The notes: generated from the sequence alone by a model not told the origin. DNA of 29,187 nt from TC-15 sp034437275 (GCA_034437275.1 DAOTUD010000070.1:1-29187); one strand, 5' to 3'; numbered from the stretch's first letter, positions 14,538 to 23,030 are shown. Program-made: numbers and translations.

Positions 14538-16541
14538 TTACCCCACGTTCGCCGCGACGGGCGCGAACACCGGCTGGCCGGAGTACGACAGCAGGCGCGG
14601 CGTGTAGCTGCCCGCCGGCAGCCAGTACAGCGCCGGTTCCGGCCACGCCTCGCGCACCGCCAGCGGGTCGCCGCCCGCGCGGAAGACTTCGACGACCGGC
14701 TGGCTGCTGGGCACCAGGCTGAACAACAGCCCGCTGCCGTCTGGGGCAGGGGCGATACGCCCGATGCCGCGCCCCTGGCCCTCCCACAGCACGCCCTGCT
14801 GGTTGGTGGCGAGGTCCACGCGCATCAAGGTGACGTCGTACACGCCGACCATCACCGGCCAGAAGCCGAAAAACTCCTCGCCGCGCGCCTGATCGGCGTC
14901 ATCGTCGAGCGTGACGCTGTCGGCCAGCGTTGCGGTGCTGTAGTACACCGTCTCGCCATCGGCGGCCCAGGCCACCTGCTGCACATCCGGTCCGACGTTC
15001 AGGTTGGTGCGCTGCCAGTTCTCGAAATCCAGCACGGCCAGCCCGTTGGTGGTGTGCGACAGAAAGCGCGTGCCGTCCGGCGACAGCGCGCCGCCCCGCA
15101 GATCGCCGCCCAGTTCGGTGATCTTGCCGCTGGCCGGATCGAGTAGGCCGAGGCCCTGCGTGCAGCCGGTCGACACCAGGAACGTGTCATCCGGTCGCCA
15201 CACCAGCACCCCGCCGGCCCCGGTTTCGCGCTGCAAGGTCACGTCTGCCGGGTCGTCGAGGGGGGTGGGGCACGCCGCCGGGAAGGTGAACGTCGCCTGC
15301 TGCGCGGCCTCGCCGCCGGTGCGCGGCACGGTATACACGCCCAGCACGGCCTGCCCGTCGTCCGTTGCATCCTCCTCGATGACGTACGCCACGCGGCGGC
15401 TGTCGGAACTCCACGCGGGCGGAAAGGTCGGGTGTGCGCGCTGGGCAATCGTGCGCGGCGAGAGGCCCTCGGCAGCGTCCAGCGTGCGTATCTGGCGCGT
15501 GGTCGCGTTCAGGAACGCCAGATACAGCCCGTCCGGCGAAAACGACAGGTAGCGGCGCTCCAGCGTGGGGACGGTCGTCACGCTGCGCCCCGGGATGGCG
15601 TTCAGCGGGCCGGTGAATACGTCGCCCACGAACACATGCGCCATCGGCAGCGGAGCCAGCTCGCCCAGGTCGGCCATCTCCGGCGCGGTGCTGGTGTCGC
15701 CGGGATCAGCGGCGTCTCCGTCCCCGTTGTCCGTCGCGCTCTGCGAGAAGACCGCGTCCGGCGGGCCGAACCGGTCCAGCATGTCGCGGAAGGTCGCGTC
15801 CCACTCGGCGAACGTGTCCGCCGGTGCCCACTGCTCGACGCGGTAGGCCGTGCCGTACTGCACGAAGGTCGAAATCCGCCAGCGGCGCGTGGTGTTCTTG
15901 CAGGCCGTCTCGGCGGTGGTGGTGCGCCCGAACGCGCCGACCGTCTCGCGCTCGGCGGGGGCGTCGGACGTGTCCAGCAGCGCCAGTTGGTCGTCGATCA
16001 GTTGGTCGGGCGTGACCCCGGCGGCCACGCGCCCGATCACGACCACGCGCGCGCCGGGGGCGTCGCAGGCCGGCTGGGCCTGCGGGCCGAACAGCACCTC
16101 GCTGCGGGCGTCGTCGGGGAAGGCCAGCCACGCGACCGGCAGCCGGATCGTAAAGACGGTGGTCTGGTACGTCGTCAGGCGCACATCCGGCGCGACGCTG
16201 CGCGCGCTGCACAGCACGGCCTGCGAGCCGTCCAGGTTGCTGTGCACCTCGTAGACGACCTGGTTGCTGAACTCGAACGTCCACGCATAGCCGCTGATCT
16301 CGCCGGGGGTGTAGCTCTGCCCCTCGACCGGGCAGCCGAGGCTGGCGTCCGGCCAACTGCTGCCTTCGTAGGTATAGCTCACCAGGATCAGGCCGGGTTG
16401 TCCCAGTTCGCGCTTGAGCCACGCCTGCACGCGGGCGCGCGTGTCTTCCGGCCCCTGGGCCAGCGCGCCGCCGGGCAGCGTTCCCGCCGCCAGCGCCACG
16501 ATTACCGCCATCACCACCATCCGTCCGATTACACGCCGCAT
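14538..16541 (-). CDS. Secreted TolB/WD40-like beta-propeller protein
   Basis: This 667-residue protein has a signal peptide (1-28, ending GALAQ), an N-terminal region of about 250 residues with a segment (FTIRLPVAWLAFPDD) reminiscent of the domain in the neighbouring DsbA-like protein, and a C-terminal propeller of TolB-type repeats. Repeats are recognised by YLSFSPDGLYLAFLN, PAWSSDSRRVAYV, GALSPDGTRFLSH, QVAWAADGETVYYS and RIAPAPDGSGLLFS. GGAG lies six bases before the ATG. It starts the leftward run of genes and is divergent from the 949-residue protein. Its binding partner is unknown. No catalytic motif is seen. Confidence 0.85.
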   Translation of the reverse strand: MRRVIGRMVVMAVIVALAAGTLPGGALAQGPEDTRARVQAWLKRELGQPGLILVSYTYEGSSWPDASLGCPVEGQSYTPGEISGYAWTFEFSNQVVYEVHSNLDGSQAVLCSARSVAPDVRLTTYQTTVFTIRLPVAWLAFPDDARSEVLFGPQAQPACDAPGARVVVIGRVAAGVTPDQLIDDQLALLDTSDAPAERETVGAFGRTTTAETACKNTTRRWRISTFVQYGTAYRVEQWAPADTFAEWDATFRDMLDRFGPPDAVFSQSATDNGDGDAADPGDTSTAPEMADLGELAPLPMAHVFVGDVFTGPLNAIPGRSVTTVPTLERRYLSFSPDGLYLAFLNATTRQIRTLDAAEGLSPRTIAQRAHPTFPPAWSSDSRRVAYVIEEDATDDGQAVLGVYTVPRTGGEAAQQATFTFPAACPTPLDDPADVTLQRETGAGGVLVWRPDDTFLVSTGCTQGLGLLDPASGKITELGGDLRGGALSPDGTRFLSHTTNGLAVLDFENWQRTNLNVGPDVQQVAWAADGETVYYSTATLADSVTLDDDADQARGEEFFGFWPVMVGVYDVTLMRVDLATNQQGVLWEGQGRGIGRIAPAPDGSGLLFSLVPSSQPVVEVFRAGGDPLAVREAWPEPALYWLPAGSYTPRLLSYSGQPVFAPVAANVG

Positions 16542-16701
16542 AAAAAACTCCTGCCTTGTTACCCTAACGCCAGCTGATTTACCCCGCCCCCTGTGCGATC
16601 AGGGGGAAAGGTAAACGGCCCAAGCATACCGCTAAGCAGTCGCGCTGTCCACAGAATGCCAGTATACTGCCATATATATTGCTGGTAAGAGGAGGTGTTC
16701 T

Positions 16702-19551
16702 ATGGGCTTACGAAAGTTATTTTTACTGGTGTTGATCACGGCGGCGGTCGGCGTGCCGCTGGTCGCGCCATCCCACCGGGTGGCCGCGCGCCAGGATTCC
16801 CCGCCAGCCCCGCTGCGCTTGATCACGCTGTCCGGGTCGATGTACATCAAAGACGACGAAATCACGTTCGACGAGTCGGATACCTATCCGATCAGCAAGG
16901 AATTTATCCTGTCCGAGGCATTTCCGCAGTACACCTACACCGTTGAACAGTGTACCGGCGATGAAGTCGTCGGCGTGCTGTCGATCCTGTTCGTGCTGGA
17001 GGGCGACACGGTCACCGGGTCCGGCTATGCGCAGTTGTACGAGGGCACCGGTTGCAGCACCGACGACCTGGAAGACTCGGCGCAGATCGCGCCGTTTGCG
17101 GTCCCGCCGGGCGGCTTCCATGCGCTGGATATTGACCTGGACAACAGCGGCTTCGGCGGCGGCGACAAGATCGAGATCGAGGTGGGGATCACCAACAACG
17201 CGCTGCCCCCTGCGCCCAACGCGCAAGACACGCCCCAACTGCGCGAGGTGGCCGTGTCCGGCACGATGTGGATCAAGGACGACGAGTGGATCCTGTCCGA
17301 CGAAACCGGCCTGTATGACGTCACCGGCGACGCGGTGCTCTCGTCCCAGCAGCGCGAAACCACGCTGGCGTTCGAGGAGTGCGAAGGTGATGAGGTGGTC
17401 GGCGTGCTGGACCTGACGCTGCAACTTGCGCCGGACAACGTGTCGATCATCGTCGGCGGGCGCGCCCAGCTCTACGAAGGCACCGATTGCAGTCGCGGCG
17501 ACCTGGAAGACGAGCTGGACATCCCGGCCTTTGTGGTGCGGCCCAATGAAGCGCAGCCCTTCCAGCTATTTCTGGCCAACAGCGGCTTCGGCGGCGGCGA
17601 CGCGATCGAGATCGATGTGACGGTGTCCAACATGGGGCGCGAGTGCCCGGACCGCCAGCAGGACAGCGACTGCGACGGGCTGAGCAACGCCGTCGAGGCG
17701 TACCTGGCGAATCGCTATAAGCCGCTGCTGATCTTCGACGAGGACGAGCCGGTCGACATTAACCGCCAGATCGCCGCCGTATACCAGGTGACGCCGGTCG
17801 TGCGCGACAACGGCAAGCGCGGCGCGATGATCACCTATGTCTACCTCTACCCGCGCGACGACGGCCCGCAGCGCATCGACATCTCCGGCTTCGAGGATGT
17901 GCTCTCGTGCGAGGCGGTCGTCAACGCGGTGACGTTCACCACCACCGGCCTGCTGATCCCCGGCGGATCGTTCGCCGCGACGGAGATCGCCGAACTGTCC
18001 GGCATCGCGGCGTGGTACGCGGCCCATGACGGCGACAGCGAGGCGCTGCGCCTGTTCGTCACCGCGCCGGATATCGACGCCGGGCTGGACGCGGCCTGGG
18101 ACCTCGACGCGATCCTGATGAAACGCCATTTCGACGACTGGGAAATTTACGAGAATTTCAACGAATTCCTGTTCGCCCCGGCCAACGACATGGTCAATCC
18201 CTCGACGCTGGCCCCCGGTCGCCCGGACCCCAGCTACACGCGCCCGGTGATCTACGTCTCGGCTTCCAAGCACGCCATGTACAACAGCAAGGACGAGTGC
18301 GAGGGCTACGAGGAAGGGATCAGCCTGGCCGGCATCCCGACCACGTGCGATATCATCTTCGAGAAGTGCGACAGCAACGACCCTAACGACTGGGCCTTCG
18401 TCCCCATGCCGCCCGAGCACAACGTCGGCGAGTGGCACCTGCACACCTTCGACGGGATGGCCGGCTCCGGCAGCGACGTGCTCAACACGCTGTATCCCTA
18501 CTCGGCGGTGTGGACCGACCAGCGCTTCTGCGGCGGGGCCTCGTCCACCAGTGATGTCGATCTGCCGGGCCAGCACGCCTGTGCCGGTGCGCTTCACGGC
18601 AAATGGTGGCCGCCCGACGACACCCTGATCGCAGCGGCAGATGGCGACGCGGATGTGCGCTTCACGCTGGGGCTGCAGCGGGCCGCCGCCGATCAAAACT
18701 ACGTGATCGTCGACGTGACTCCGCTCGACCCGCCGTCCTCGGATGGTAACGGCGTGCTGGAGGTGATCAACTACGGCGGCGCGGGCTACAGTGTCTATCT
18801 GGCGGGCAATGACCAGCCGGTGCTGTCGGACTATAGCGGGGGCGTGTTCGGGCTGCCACCGGGCGACTACGAAATCTGGAGCCAATACACCCTCGTCGGC
18901 GTGGTGACGGTCCAACCCGGCATGCAGACCACTATCGAACTGGCGACCGGCGTGCTGGAGGTGGTCAACTACGGCGGGCAGGCATACAGCATCTATCCCG
19001 CCGGGGACCCCAACATCCAGCTCGACTTCGGCTACGGGGACGCGCGCTTCGGGCTGCCGACCGGCACGTATGATATCTGGACGCGGGGCGAACTGGTCGC
19101 CGTCGTGGACATCAGCCGGGGCCAGACGACGACCGCCACGCTGGATACCGGCGTGCTGGAGGTGGTCAACTTTGGCGGGCAGGCATACAGCATCTATCCC
19201 GCCGGGGACCCCAACATCCAGCTCGACTTCGGCTACGGGGACGCGCGCTTTGGGCTGGTGAGCGGCAGTTACGACGTGTGGACGCGCGGCCAGTTGATGG
19301 GCACGTTCACCGTCACGCAGGGCCAGATGACGACCGCCACGCTGGATACCGGCGTGCTGGACGTGCGCAACCCCAGCGGCGAGCCATACAGCATCTATCC
19401 CACCGGGGACCCCAACACCCAGATCGACTTTGGCTACGGGGACGCGCGCTTTGGGCTGGTCCGCGGCACGTACGATATCTGGCAGTCGGAAACGCTGGTG
19501 GCGACGGTGACCGTCAACACCGGCGAAGTCACCGTGATCGAGTTGAACTGA
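16702..19551 (+). CDS. Large secreted multidomain repeat protein
   Basis: This 949-residue exported protein has a signal peptide (1-30). Two related N-terminal modules follow (about 38-165 and 179-310), sharing IKDDE, GDEVVGVL, AQLYEGT, DLED and NSGFGGGD. An EF-hand-like loop with Asp321, 323, 325 and Glu332 (DSDCDGLSNAVE) probably binds calcium. A central domain (about 336-660, with NRYKPLLIFDEDEP, HFDDWEIY, SKHAMYNSKDEC and HNVGEWHLHTFDG) resembles VPS62-type domains, tentatively. Four C-terminal repeats of 66-67 residues begin near 684 (GVLEVxNYGGxxYSxYxAG). GGAGG lies six bases before the ATG. It is transcribed alone and ends at a clear terminator. The function is unknown; adhesion or surface binding is a guess. 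Confidence 0.87.
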   Translation: MGLRKLFLLVLITAAVGVPLVAPSHRVAARQDSPPAPLRLITLSGSMYIKDDEITFDESDTYPISKEFILSEAFPQYTYTVEQCTGDEVVGVLSILFVLEGDTVTGSGYAQLYEGTGCSTDDLEDSAQIAPFAVPPGGFHALDIDLDNSGFGGGDKIEIEVGITNNALPPAPNAQDTPQLREVAVSGTMWIKDDEWILSDETGLYDVTGDAVLSSQQRETTLAFEECEGDEVVGVLDLTLQLAPDNVSIIVGGRAQLYEGTDCSRGDLEDELDIPAFVVRPNEAQPFQLFLANSGFGGGDAIEIDVTVSNMGRECPDRQQDSDCDGLSNAVEAYLANRYKPLLIFDEDEPVDINRQIAAVYQVTPVVRDNGKRGAMITYVYLYPRDDGPQRIDISGFEDVLSCEAVVNAVTFTTTGLLIPGGSFAATEIAELSGIAAWYAAHDGDSEALRLFVTAPDIDAGLDAAWDLDAILMKRHFDDWEIYENFNEFLFAPANDMVNPSTLAPGRPDPSYTRPVIYVSASKHAMYNSKDECEGYEEGISLAGIPTTCDIIFEKCDSNDPNDWAFVPMPPEHNVGEWHLHTFDGMAGSGSDVLNTLYPYSAVWTDQRFCGGASSTSDVDLPGQHACAGALHGKWWPPDDTLIAAADGDADVRFTLGLQRAAADQNYVIVDVTPLDPPSSDGNGVLEVINYGGAGYSVYLAGNDQPVLSDYSGGVFGLPPGDYEIWSQYTLVGVVTVQPGMQTTIELATGVLEVVNYGGQAYSIYPAGDPNIQLDFGYGDARFGLPTGTYDIWTRGELVAVVDISRGQTTTATLDTGVLEVVNFGGQAYSIYPAGDPNIQLDFGYGDARFGLVSGSYDVWTRGQLMGTFTVTQGQMTTATLDTGVLDVRNPSGEPYSIYPTGDPNTQIDFGYGDARFGLVRGTYDIWQSETLVATVTVNTGEVTVIELN
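18751..19548 (+). repeat. Four tandem 198-201-bp coding repeats
   Basis: Repeat units start at 18751, 18949, 19150 and 19351, each opening with GGCGTGCTGGA. Units 2 and 3 are nearly identical at DNA level over their first half (for example around 18960-19060 versus 19161-19261), with only a few changes, which suggests recent duplication or conversion. Unit 1 is the most diverged. Confidence 0.9.
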
Positions 19552-19572
19552 GGCGCGCTAACCACACAGCAC

Positions 19573-19610
19573 AACGGCGCGTGGGCGGCTAGGCTCATGC
19601 GCCGTTTTTT
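19573..19610 (+). terminator. Rho-independent terminator of the 949-residue protein gene
   Basis: AACGGCGC (19573-19580) pairs with GCGCCGTT (19599-19606), followed by a T-run to 19610. It begins 22 bases after the stop codon. Confidence 0.82.
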
Positions 19611-19632
19611 CGGAATGATGATGGTGGGACGT

Positions 19633-20295
19633 TCAGCCCAGGAACAGGTCTTGCAGCCCGTAGAACGACGTGATCACGTACTCGGTTTCGGTGGCGGGGT
19701 CGTCGGGCATAAAGGCGATAGTCGTCATGCCCAGTTCGGCGGCGCGCGCCAGTTCGCTCGTGTCGTGGCCGACGAACGCGACCTCGTCCCAGTCCAGCAT
19801 CAACTGCGTCAGGGCGTGCTCGAACAGCGCACCCTCGGCCTTCAACTGGCGCTGCTCGCACGACACCAGGAACACATCCCACAGCGCCAGCGGCAGCCCG
19901 CGCGCCACCAGCCAGTCGAGCTTTTCGCGTGTGGGGTGGGCCGAATCCGACACCACGCCCAGCCGGTATCCGGCCTCGTACAGCCGGTGCAGCGTTTCCT
20001 CGACGCCGGGGTACAGCTCGATGTCGGCGGCGTCGCGCAGCAGCGCCGCGCGGCCTTCCGGGAACAGGGCGGCATCTTCCACGCCATGCACGCGCAGGAT
20101 CGCGTCGTAGAACATCTCGCGCGAGATGCGCCCGCTCTGCACGTCGAACCGGGCGGCACGCAGCGCCCGGTCCACCACTTTACGGTGCCGGAGCTTGAGA
20201 TCGTGCGGCTCCAGAAACGCCGACAGGTGGTTGTCTTCGCGGGGCCGGTGGTAGAGCACGCCCCCCGCGTCAAATAAGATGGCTTGAATAGGCAT
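19633..20295 (-). CDS. HAD-superfamily hydrolase
   Basis: This 220-residue cytoplasmic hydrolase belongs to the haloacid dehalogenase superfamily. Motif I is ILFDAGGVLY with nucleophile Asp9; motif II is GVVSDS; motif IV is VAFVGHDTSELARAAELGM. The helical cap lies between motifs I and II, as in the phosphoglycolate phosphatase and dehalogenase group. The second aspartate of motif I is glycine (DAGG), a common variant of this subgroup. The start MPIQAILFDAGG (ATG at 20293-20295) is the family N-terminus; an earlier in-frame ATG at 20319 adds eight unsupported residues. The substrate cannot be told. The gene stands alone downstream of a decayed VOC remnant. Confidence 0.9.
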   Translation of the reverse strand: MPIQAILFDAGGVLYHRPREDNHLSAFLEPHDLKLRHRKVVDRALRAARFDVQSGRISREMFYDAILRVHGVEDAALFPEGRAALLRDAADIELYPGVEETLHRLYEAGYRLGVVSDSAHPTREKLDWLVARGLPLALWDVFLVSCEQRQLKAEGALFEHALTQLMLDWDEVAFVGHDTSELARAAELGMTTIAFMPDDPATETEYVITSFYGLQDLFLG

Positions 20296-20334
20296 GTCGT
20301 TACGTTTGTGTGTGCACATCGTTCAGATCGCTAT

Positions 20335-20349
20335 GTGCTAGTATAGCAC
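20335..20349. promoter_or_regulatory. Inverted repeat with embedded -10 upstream of the HAD gene
   Basis: GTGCTA-GTA-TAGCAC is a perfect inverted repeat with a 3-base centre. On the minus strand it contains TATACT, a good -10 element for the HAD gene whose ATG begins 40 bases downstream. The -35 is weak. A repressor site over a promoter is possible. Confidence 0.35.
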
Positions 20350-20396
20350 GATCCGCCCCACGCGCAGAACCCCAACCGGACGGGCACCAACGCCGC

Positions 20397-20745
20397 TTAG
20401 CTGGCGGGCTGTTTGTCCTGCCACAGCGCCAGCCGGTTGCTGCTGGGGTCGTCGACATCCACCGGCGGGGAGAGCGTTACCGCCCGCCGCTTCGATCTGC
20501 TTCAGGTCGGCCTCGATATCGTCGCTGGCGATGTAGAGGATCACATCACCGGCCTGGTACTGCTCGCCGATCTCGGCCAGGCCGCCTGCCAGACTGCCGG
20601 AGCGCAGAATGGTGTAGGGCATGGGGTCGGCGAGGTGGTCGCATTCCCACCCGAACAGATCGGCGTAGAACTGCGCGGACTGCTGGCGATTGGCGGCGGG
20701 AATCTCGAAGTGGACGATGGCTTTTTGCGCTACTGCAGCCGCGCG
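20397..20745 (-). pseudogene. Decayed VOC (glyoxalase/bleomycin-resistance fold) remnant
   Basis: The frame directly after the PhzF stop codon reads AVAQKAIVHFEIPAANRQQ, then SAQFYADLFGWECDHLADP, the classic N-terminal half of a VOC domain, continuing to IEAAGGNALP. No ATG, GTG or TTG lies between the upstream TGA (20746-20748) and the domain start. After GGNALP the frame is lost, and a different frame gives VDVDDPSSNRLALWQDKQ ending at TAA (20397-20399), the usual VOC C-terminus. The 20 or so residues normally between these parts are missing. A start-less, deleted and frameshifted gene is the best reading; a sequencing error could explain only part of it. Confidence 0.72.
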
Positions 20746-21681
20746 TCACCATGCCGCCGTGCCCTCGATGACCGGCACGACTTGCCCGCCGACGCGCACC
20801 ATCGTGATCACGTCCGGCTCCCCGTCGACCGCGATGTGCAGGCGGCTGGCGCGGCCCATCTCCAGCCCTTGCTCGGCGACGAGGTGCGTGGTCGGGAGCG
20901 TGGCCGGCAGCCGGCCACGCGCGACCAGGTACGCGCCCAGGCCGCCGCTGGCCGAGCCGGTCGCCGGGTCCTCGCCGACGCCCAGCCCCGGCGCAAACAG
21001 CCGCGTGTGGACCGTCGCTTCGGGCGCGACCGTCTCCTGCGTGAGCACCATCACGCACTCGTTGCAGTGTTCCGCCGGGTCGAGTTCCGCGCAGAGTTGG
21101 GAGAGCGCGGCGGTATCCTGGCGCTTGGGGCTGAGCGCCTGCACATCCGCCAGCGCCCGCACCGGCACGAACAACTGCCGGATGCCGGTCGAGACGACCT
21201 GCACCGGCCCGTTGATGGCGTCCGGGGCCAGCCCCAGCGCACGCGCCAGCCGGGCGGTCTGCTCGTCGTCGGCGACGGCGAAAAACGCCGGGGCCTGGTG
21301 ATCCATCACGACCTGCGTCACCTGCCCGTCCGCGACGTGCAGCGCCGCTGCCCGCACGCCGACGCCCAGCTCGAAGCGCACCGTCGTAACCGGCGCGTGC
21401 AGCGCGACGCGGCCCAGGTGTGCTAGCGTCCAGTGCGTGCCGACCACCGGGTGCCCGGCGAAGGGCAGTTCTCCGGCGGGCGTGAAGATGCGCACCTTGA
21501 AGTCTGCGCCGGGATCGTTGGGCGGGAAGACGAACGTCGTCTCCGAGAGGTTCATCTCGCGGGCGAGCTGCTGCATGGTGGCGGTGTCCAGCCCGGCGGC
21601 GTCGGGGAAGACCGCCAACGGGTTCCCGCCGAAGGGGCGGTCGGTGAACACATCGACCTGATAGAATGTGTAGCGCGGCAT
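20746..21681 (-). CDS. PhzF-family isomerase-like protein
   Basis: This 311-residue protein matches the PhzF/diaminopimelate-epimerase-like fold. Hallmarks are QVDVFTDRPFGGNPLAVF at 8-25, Glu47 in MNLSETTFV (the catalytic glutamate of PhzF), FAGHPVVGT with His77, and DPATGSASGGLGAYL in the second half. PhzF itself isomerises a phenazine precursor, but most homologues have unknown substrates, and no phenazine genes are here. AAGGAG lies about six bases before the ATG. A family A repeat element ends up just upstream of this ribosome site. The protein ends normally (GGQVVPVIEGTAAW); the VOC remnant follows in the same frame after the stop. Confidence 0.93.
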   Translation of the reverse strand: MPRYTFYQVDVFTDRPFGGNPLAVFPDAAGLDTATMQQLAREMNLSETTFVFPPNDPGADFKVRIFTPAGELPFAGHPVVGTHWTLAHLGRVALHAPVTTVRFELGVGVRAAALHVADGQVTQVVMDHQAPAFFAVADDEQTARLARALGLAPDAINGPVQVVSTGIRQLFVPVRALADVQALSPKRQDTAALSQLCAELDPAEHCNECVMVLTQETVAPEATVHTRLFAPGLGVGEDPATGSASGGLGAYLVARGRLPATLPTTHLVAEQGLEMGRASRLHIAVDGEPDVITMVRVGGQVVPVIEGTAAW

Positions 21682-21698
21682 GGGGTTCTCCTTGCGTG

Positions 21699-21834
21699 GC
21701 TAGATATCCTGACTTGTTTGTCGATGGTTTACCCCTCCCTAAATTCCTCCCCGTAAACGAAGAGGGACTTGCGCCTCCCCCCTTTCTCCGCGTGCGGGGA
21801 AAGGGGTCGGGGGATAGGGGTAAAAGCCTCTAGC
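21699..21834. repeat. MITE-like inverted-repeat element, family A copy 2
   Basis: This copy starts GCTAGATATCCT (21699-21710) and ends CTAGC (21830-21834). It shares TCGATGGTTTACCCCTCCCT with copy 1 at 6353-6496, as well as the G-rich right arm ending AGGGGTAAAA. It sits immediately upstream of the PhzF-family gene's ribosome binding site and so may carry or disrupt its promoter. Confidence 0.72.
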
Positions 21835-21857
21835 TGATGCGGTTGGCCAGGATCAAC

Positions 21858-21885
21858 AAAACCCGTACGCGATGGTACGGGTTTT
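21858..21885 (-). terminator. Perfect-stem terminator behind the 64-residue gene
   Basis: AAAACCCGTAC (21858-21868) and GTACGGGTTTT (21875-21885) form an 11-bp perfect stem with a 6-base loop. On the minus strand the stem ends in TTTTGTT, 25 bases after the stop codon of the small gene. The symmetry suits bidirectional termination. Confidence 0.8.
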
Positions 21886-21909
21886 GCGGCATTGACTTGA
21901 AACCCGGAC

Positions 21910-22104
21910 TTAGCCTTGCGGCACGTCCATGCTTTCCCAGTCAGCCTTGCTCACGAATTTGGTCAGATTACGACCATCTTCTGTCTTGGCGCGCAGCCCA
22001 TAGCGAGTCTGGCCGTTCTTGGTCGTGAACGTAGTCTTGACCACCTTCGCCTTGGGAATCTGCACCTTCTGCCGGATCTTTACATCATAGAATTCGATAG
22101 TCAT
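21910..22104 (-). CDS. Small conserved-looking protein of unknown function
   Basis: This 64-residue protein is basic and mostly beta-like in pattern (MTIEFYDVKIRQKVQIP, TRYGLRAKTEDGRNLTKF). It has no signal peptide or membrane segment, so it should be cytoplasmic. The gene is well supported by GAGGAG eight bases before the ATG and by the perfect terminator after it. The alternating hydrophobic pattern and Lys/Arg content would suit a small RNA- or DNA-binding barrel, but that is only a guess. I do not recognise the family. Confidence 0.75.
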   Translation of the reverse strand: MTIEFYDVKIRQKVQIPKAKVVKTTFTTKNGQTRYGLRAKTEDGRNLTKFVSKADWESMDVPQG

Positions 22105-22220
22105 GGTAGAAACTCCTCACGCCTATAATTTGGTAAGCAAAGTGCGTATCGAACGCTTGTCATGTGACAATTGTACACGATACTCGACAGAATGCACAAC
22201 TTTCCCCCCGTGACGTTCCC

Positions 22221-23030
22221 TCAGGCCGGTGTACCGGCGATTTGTGGCGTGCTGGACGGCGGCGGAGAAGGGGTTGCGGTCGGGCTGTCAGAGGGGGCGG
22301 CGTCCTGCGTTTGCTGGGCGCTGCGCGTGCTGGCGTTGGGAATCACGACCGGCGGCTGGGTGGCGCTCGGCTCCGGCGTGGGCGTGTAGCTCGGCGTCGC
22401 GGTGGCCGGTGGCCGGGTCGGGTACGGCGACGGTACGTCGGGTGTCCAGGTCGGCGGCGCGGCGTCCCAGATCGAGGTTGGCGATGGCCCCTGCGTCGGC
22501 GTCGGGAAGGGCGTATAGCTTGGGGTCGGCGTGAAGCGCGAGGTCGGGGTGTAATACGGCTGGGTCGGCATCGGCGTCAGCGTCGGGAAGTCCTCGACGC
22601 TTTCGCTGCTGGAGTCGTCATTGTCCTGCACCCGGTTGATGACCATGATGATGGCGGCAATGCTGACCGCCACCACGACCATCAGAATGATGATGTTGGT
22701 CGGCGAGAGCGTCATATCCTGCGTGAGCATGGTCAGCCAGCGCGGCTGGTTGCCGGCGGCAGGCGGTCCCGGCGGGTTGTAGAGTGTCCCCGTCAACTGC
22801 GTATACGCCTCGTGTGAGGTCGGGTTGTCCGGGTTGAGCGCCAGCGCGCGCTCCAGGTATTCGATTCGCTCGTCGCGGTCGGTGGACACCGTCGCCAGCC
22901 ACAACCACGCCAGTTCAAGCTCGGGATCGATGGCTACGAGGCGCTCCAATATGGACCGGGCCTCGGCGCGCTGGCCGGACTGGGCGAGGCTAATGGCTTC
23001 TTTCAGTTGGGCGTTGAGATCATCTGGCAT
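22221..23030 (-). CDS. TPR protein with one membrane segment and Pro/Thr-rich tail
   Basis: This 269-residue protein begins with a TPR-like helical region (about 1-80: AISLAQSGQRAEARSILERL, then LAWLWLATVSTDRDERIEYL), followed by a Pro-rich linker and one membrane segment (about 111-132, IIILMVVVAVSIAAIIMV). The rest (about 140-269) is a low-complexity Pro/Thr/Ser tail with repeated TPTP and YTPTP motifs. The likely topology is TPRs in the cytoplasm and the tail outside, where it may be glycosylated. Such tails are frequent in Chloroflexota proteins. GAGG lies about 12 bases before the ATG. Its partners are unknown. Confidence 0.85.
   Translation of the reverse strand: MPDDLNAQLKEAISLAQSGQRAEARSILERLVAIDPELELAWLWLATVSTDRDERIEYLERALALNPDNPTSHEAYTQLTGTLYNPPGPPAAGNQPRWLTMLTQDMTLSPTNIIILMVVVAVSIAAIIMVINRVQDNDDSSSESVEDFPTLTPMPTQPYYTPTSRFTPTPSYTPFPTPTQGPSPTSIWDAAPPTWTPDVPSPYPTRPPATATPSYTPTPEPSATQPPVVIPNASTRSAQQTQDAAPSDSPTATPSPPPSSTPQIAGTPA

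Noticed and set aside
16621..16701. Possible promoter with TATACT at 16663 before the 949-residue protein gene
   Set aside because: No -35 at suitable spacing, so it is not listed as a feature, although a promoter must lie in this gap.
18751..19548. Possible CRISPR-like or direct-repeat array
   Set aside because: Repeats are contiguous, 198-201 bp long, a multiple of three and translated; they are protein repeats.
20546..21058. Minus-strand frame of 170 codons overlapping the PhzF gene and the VOC remnant
   Set aside because: It is out of frame with both recognised domains, and its Arg-rich translation matches nothing.
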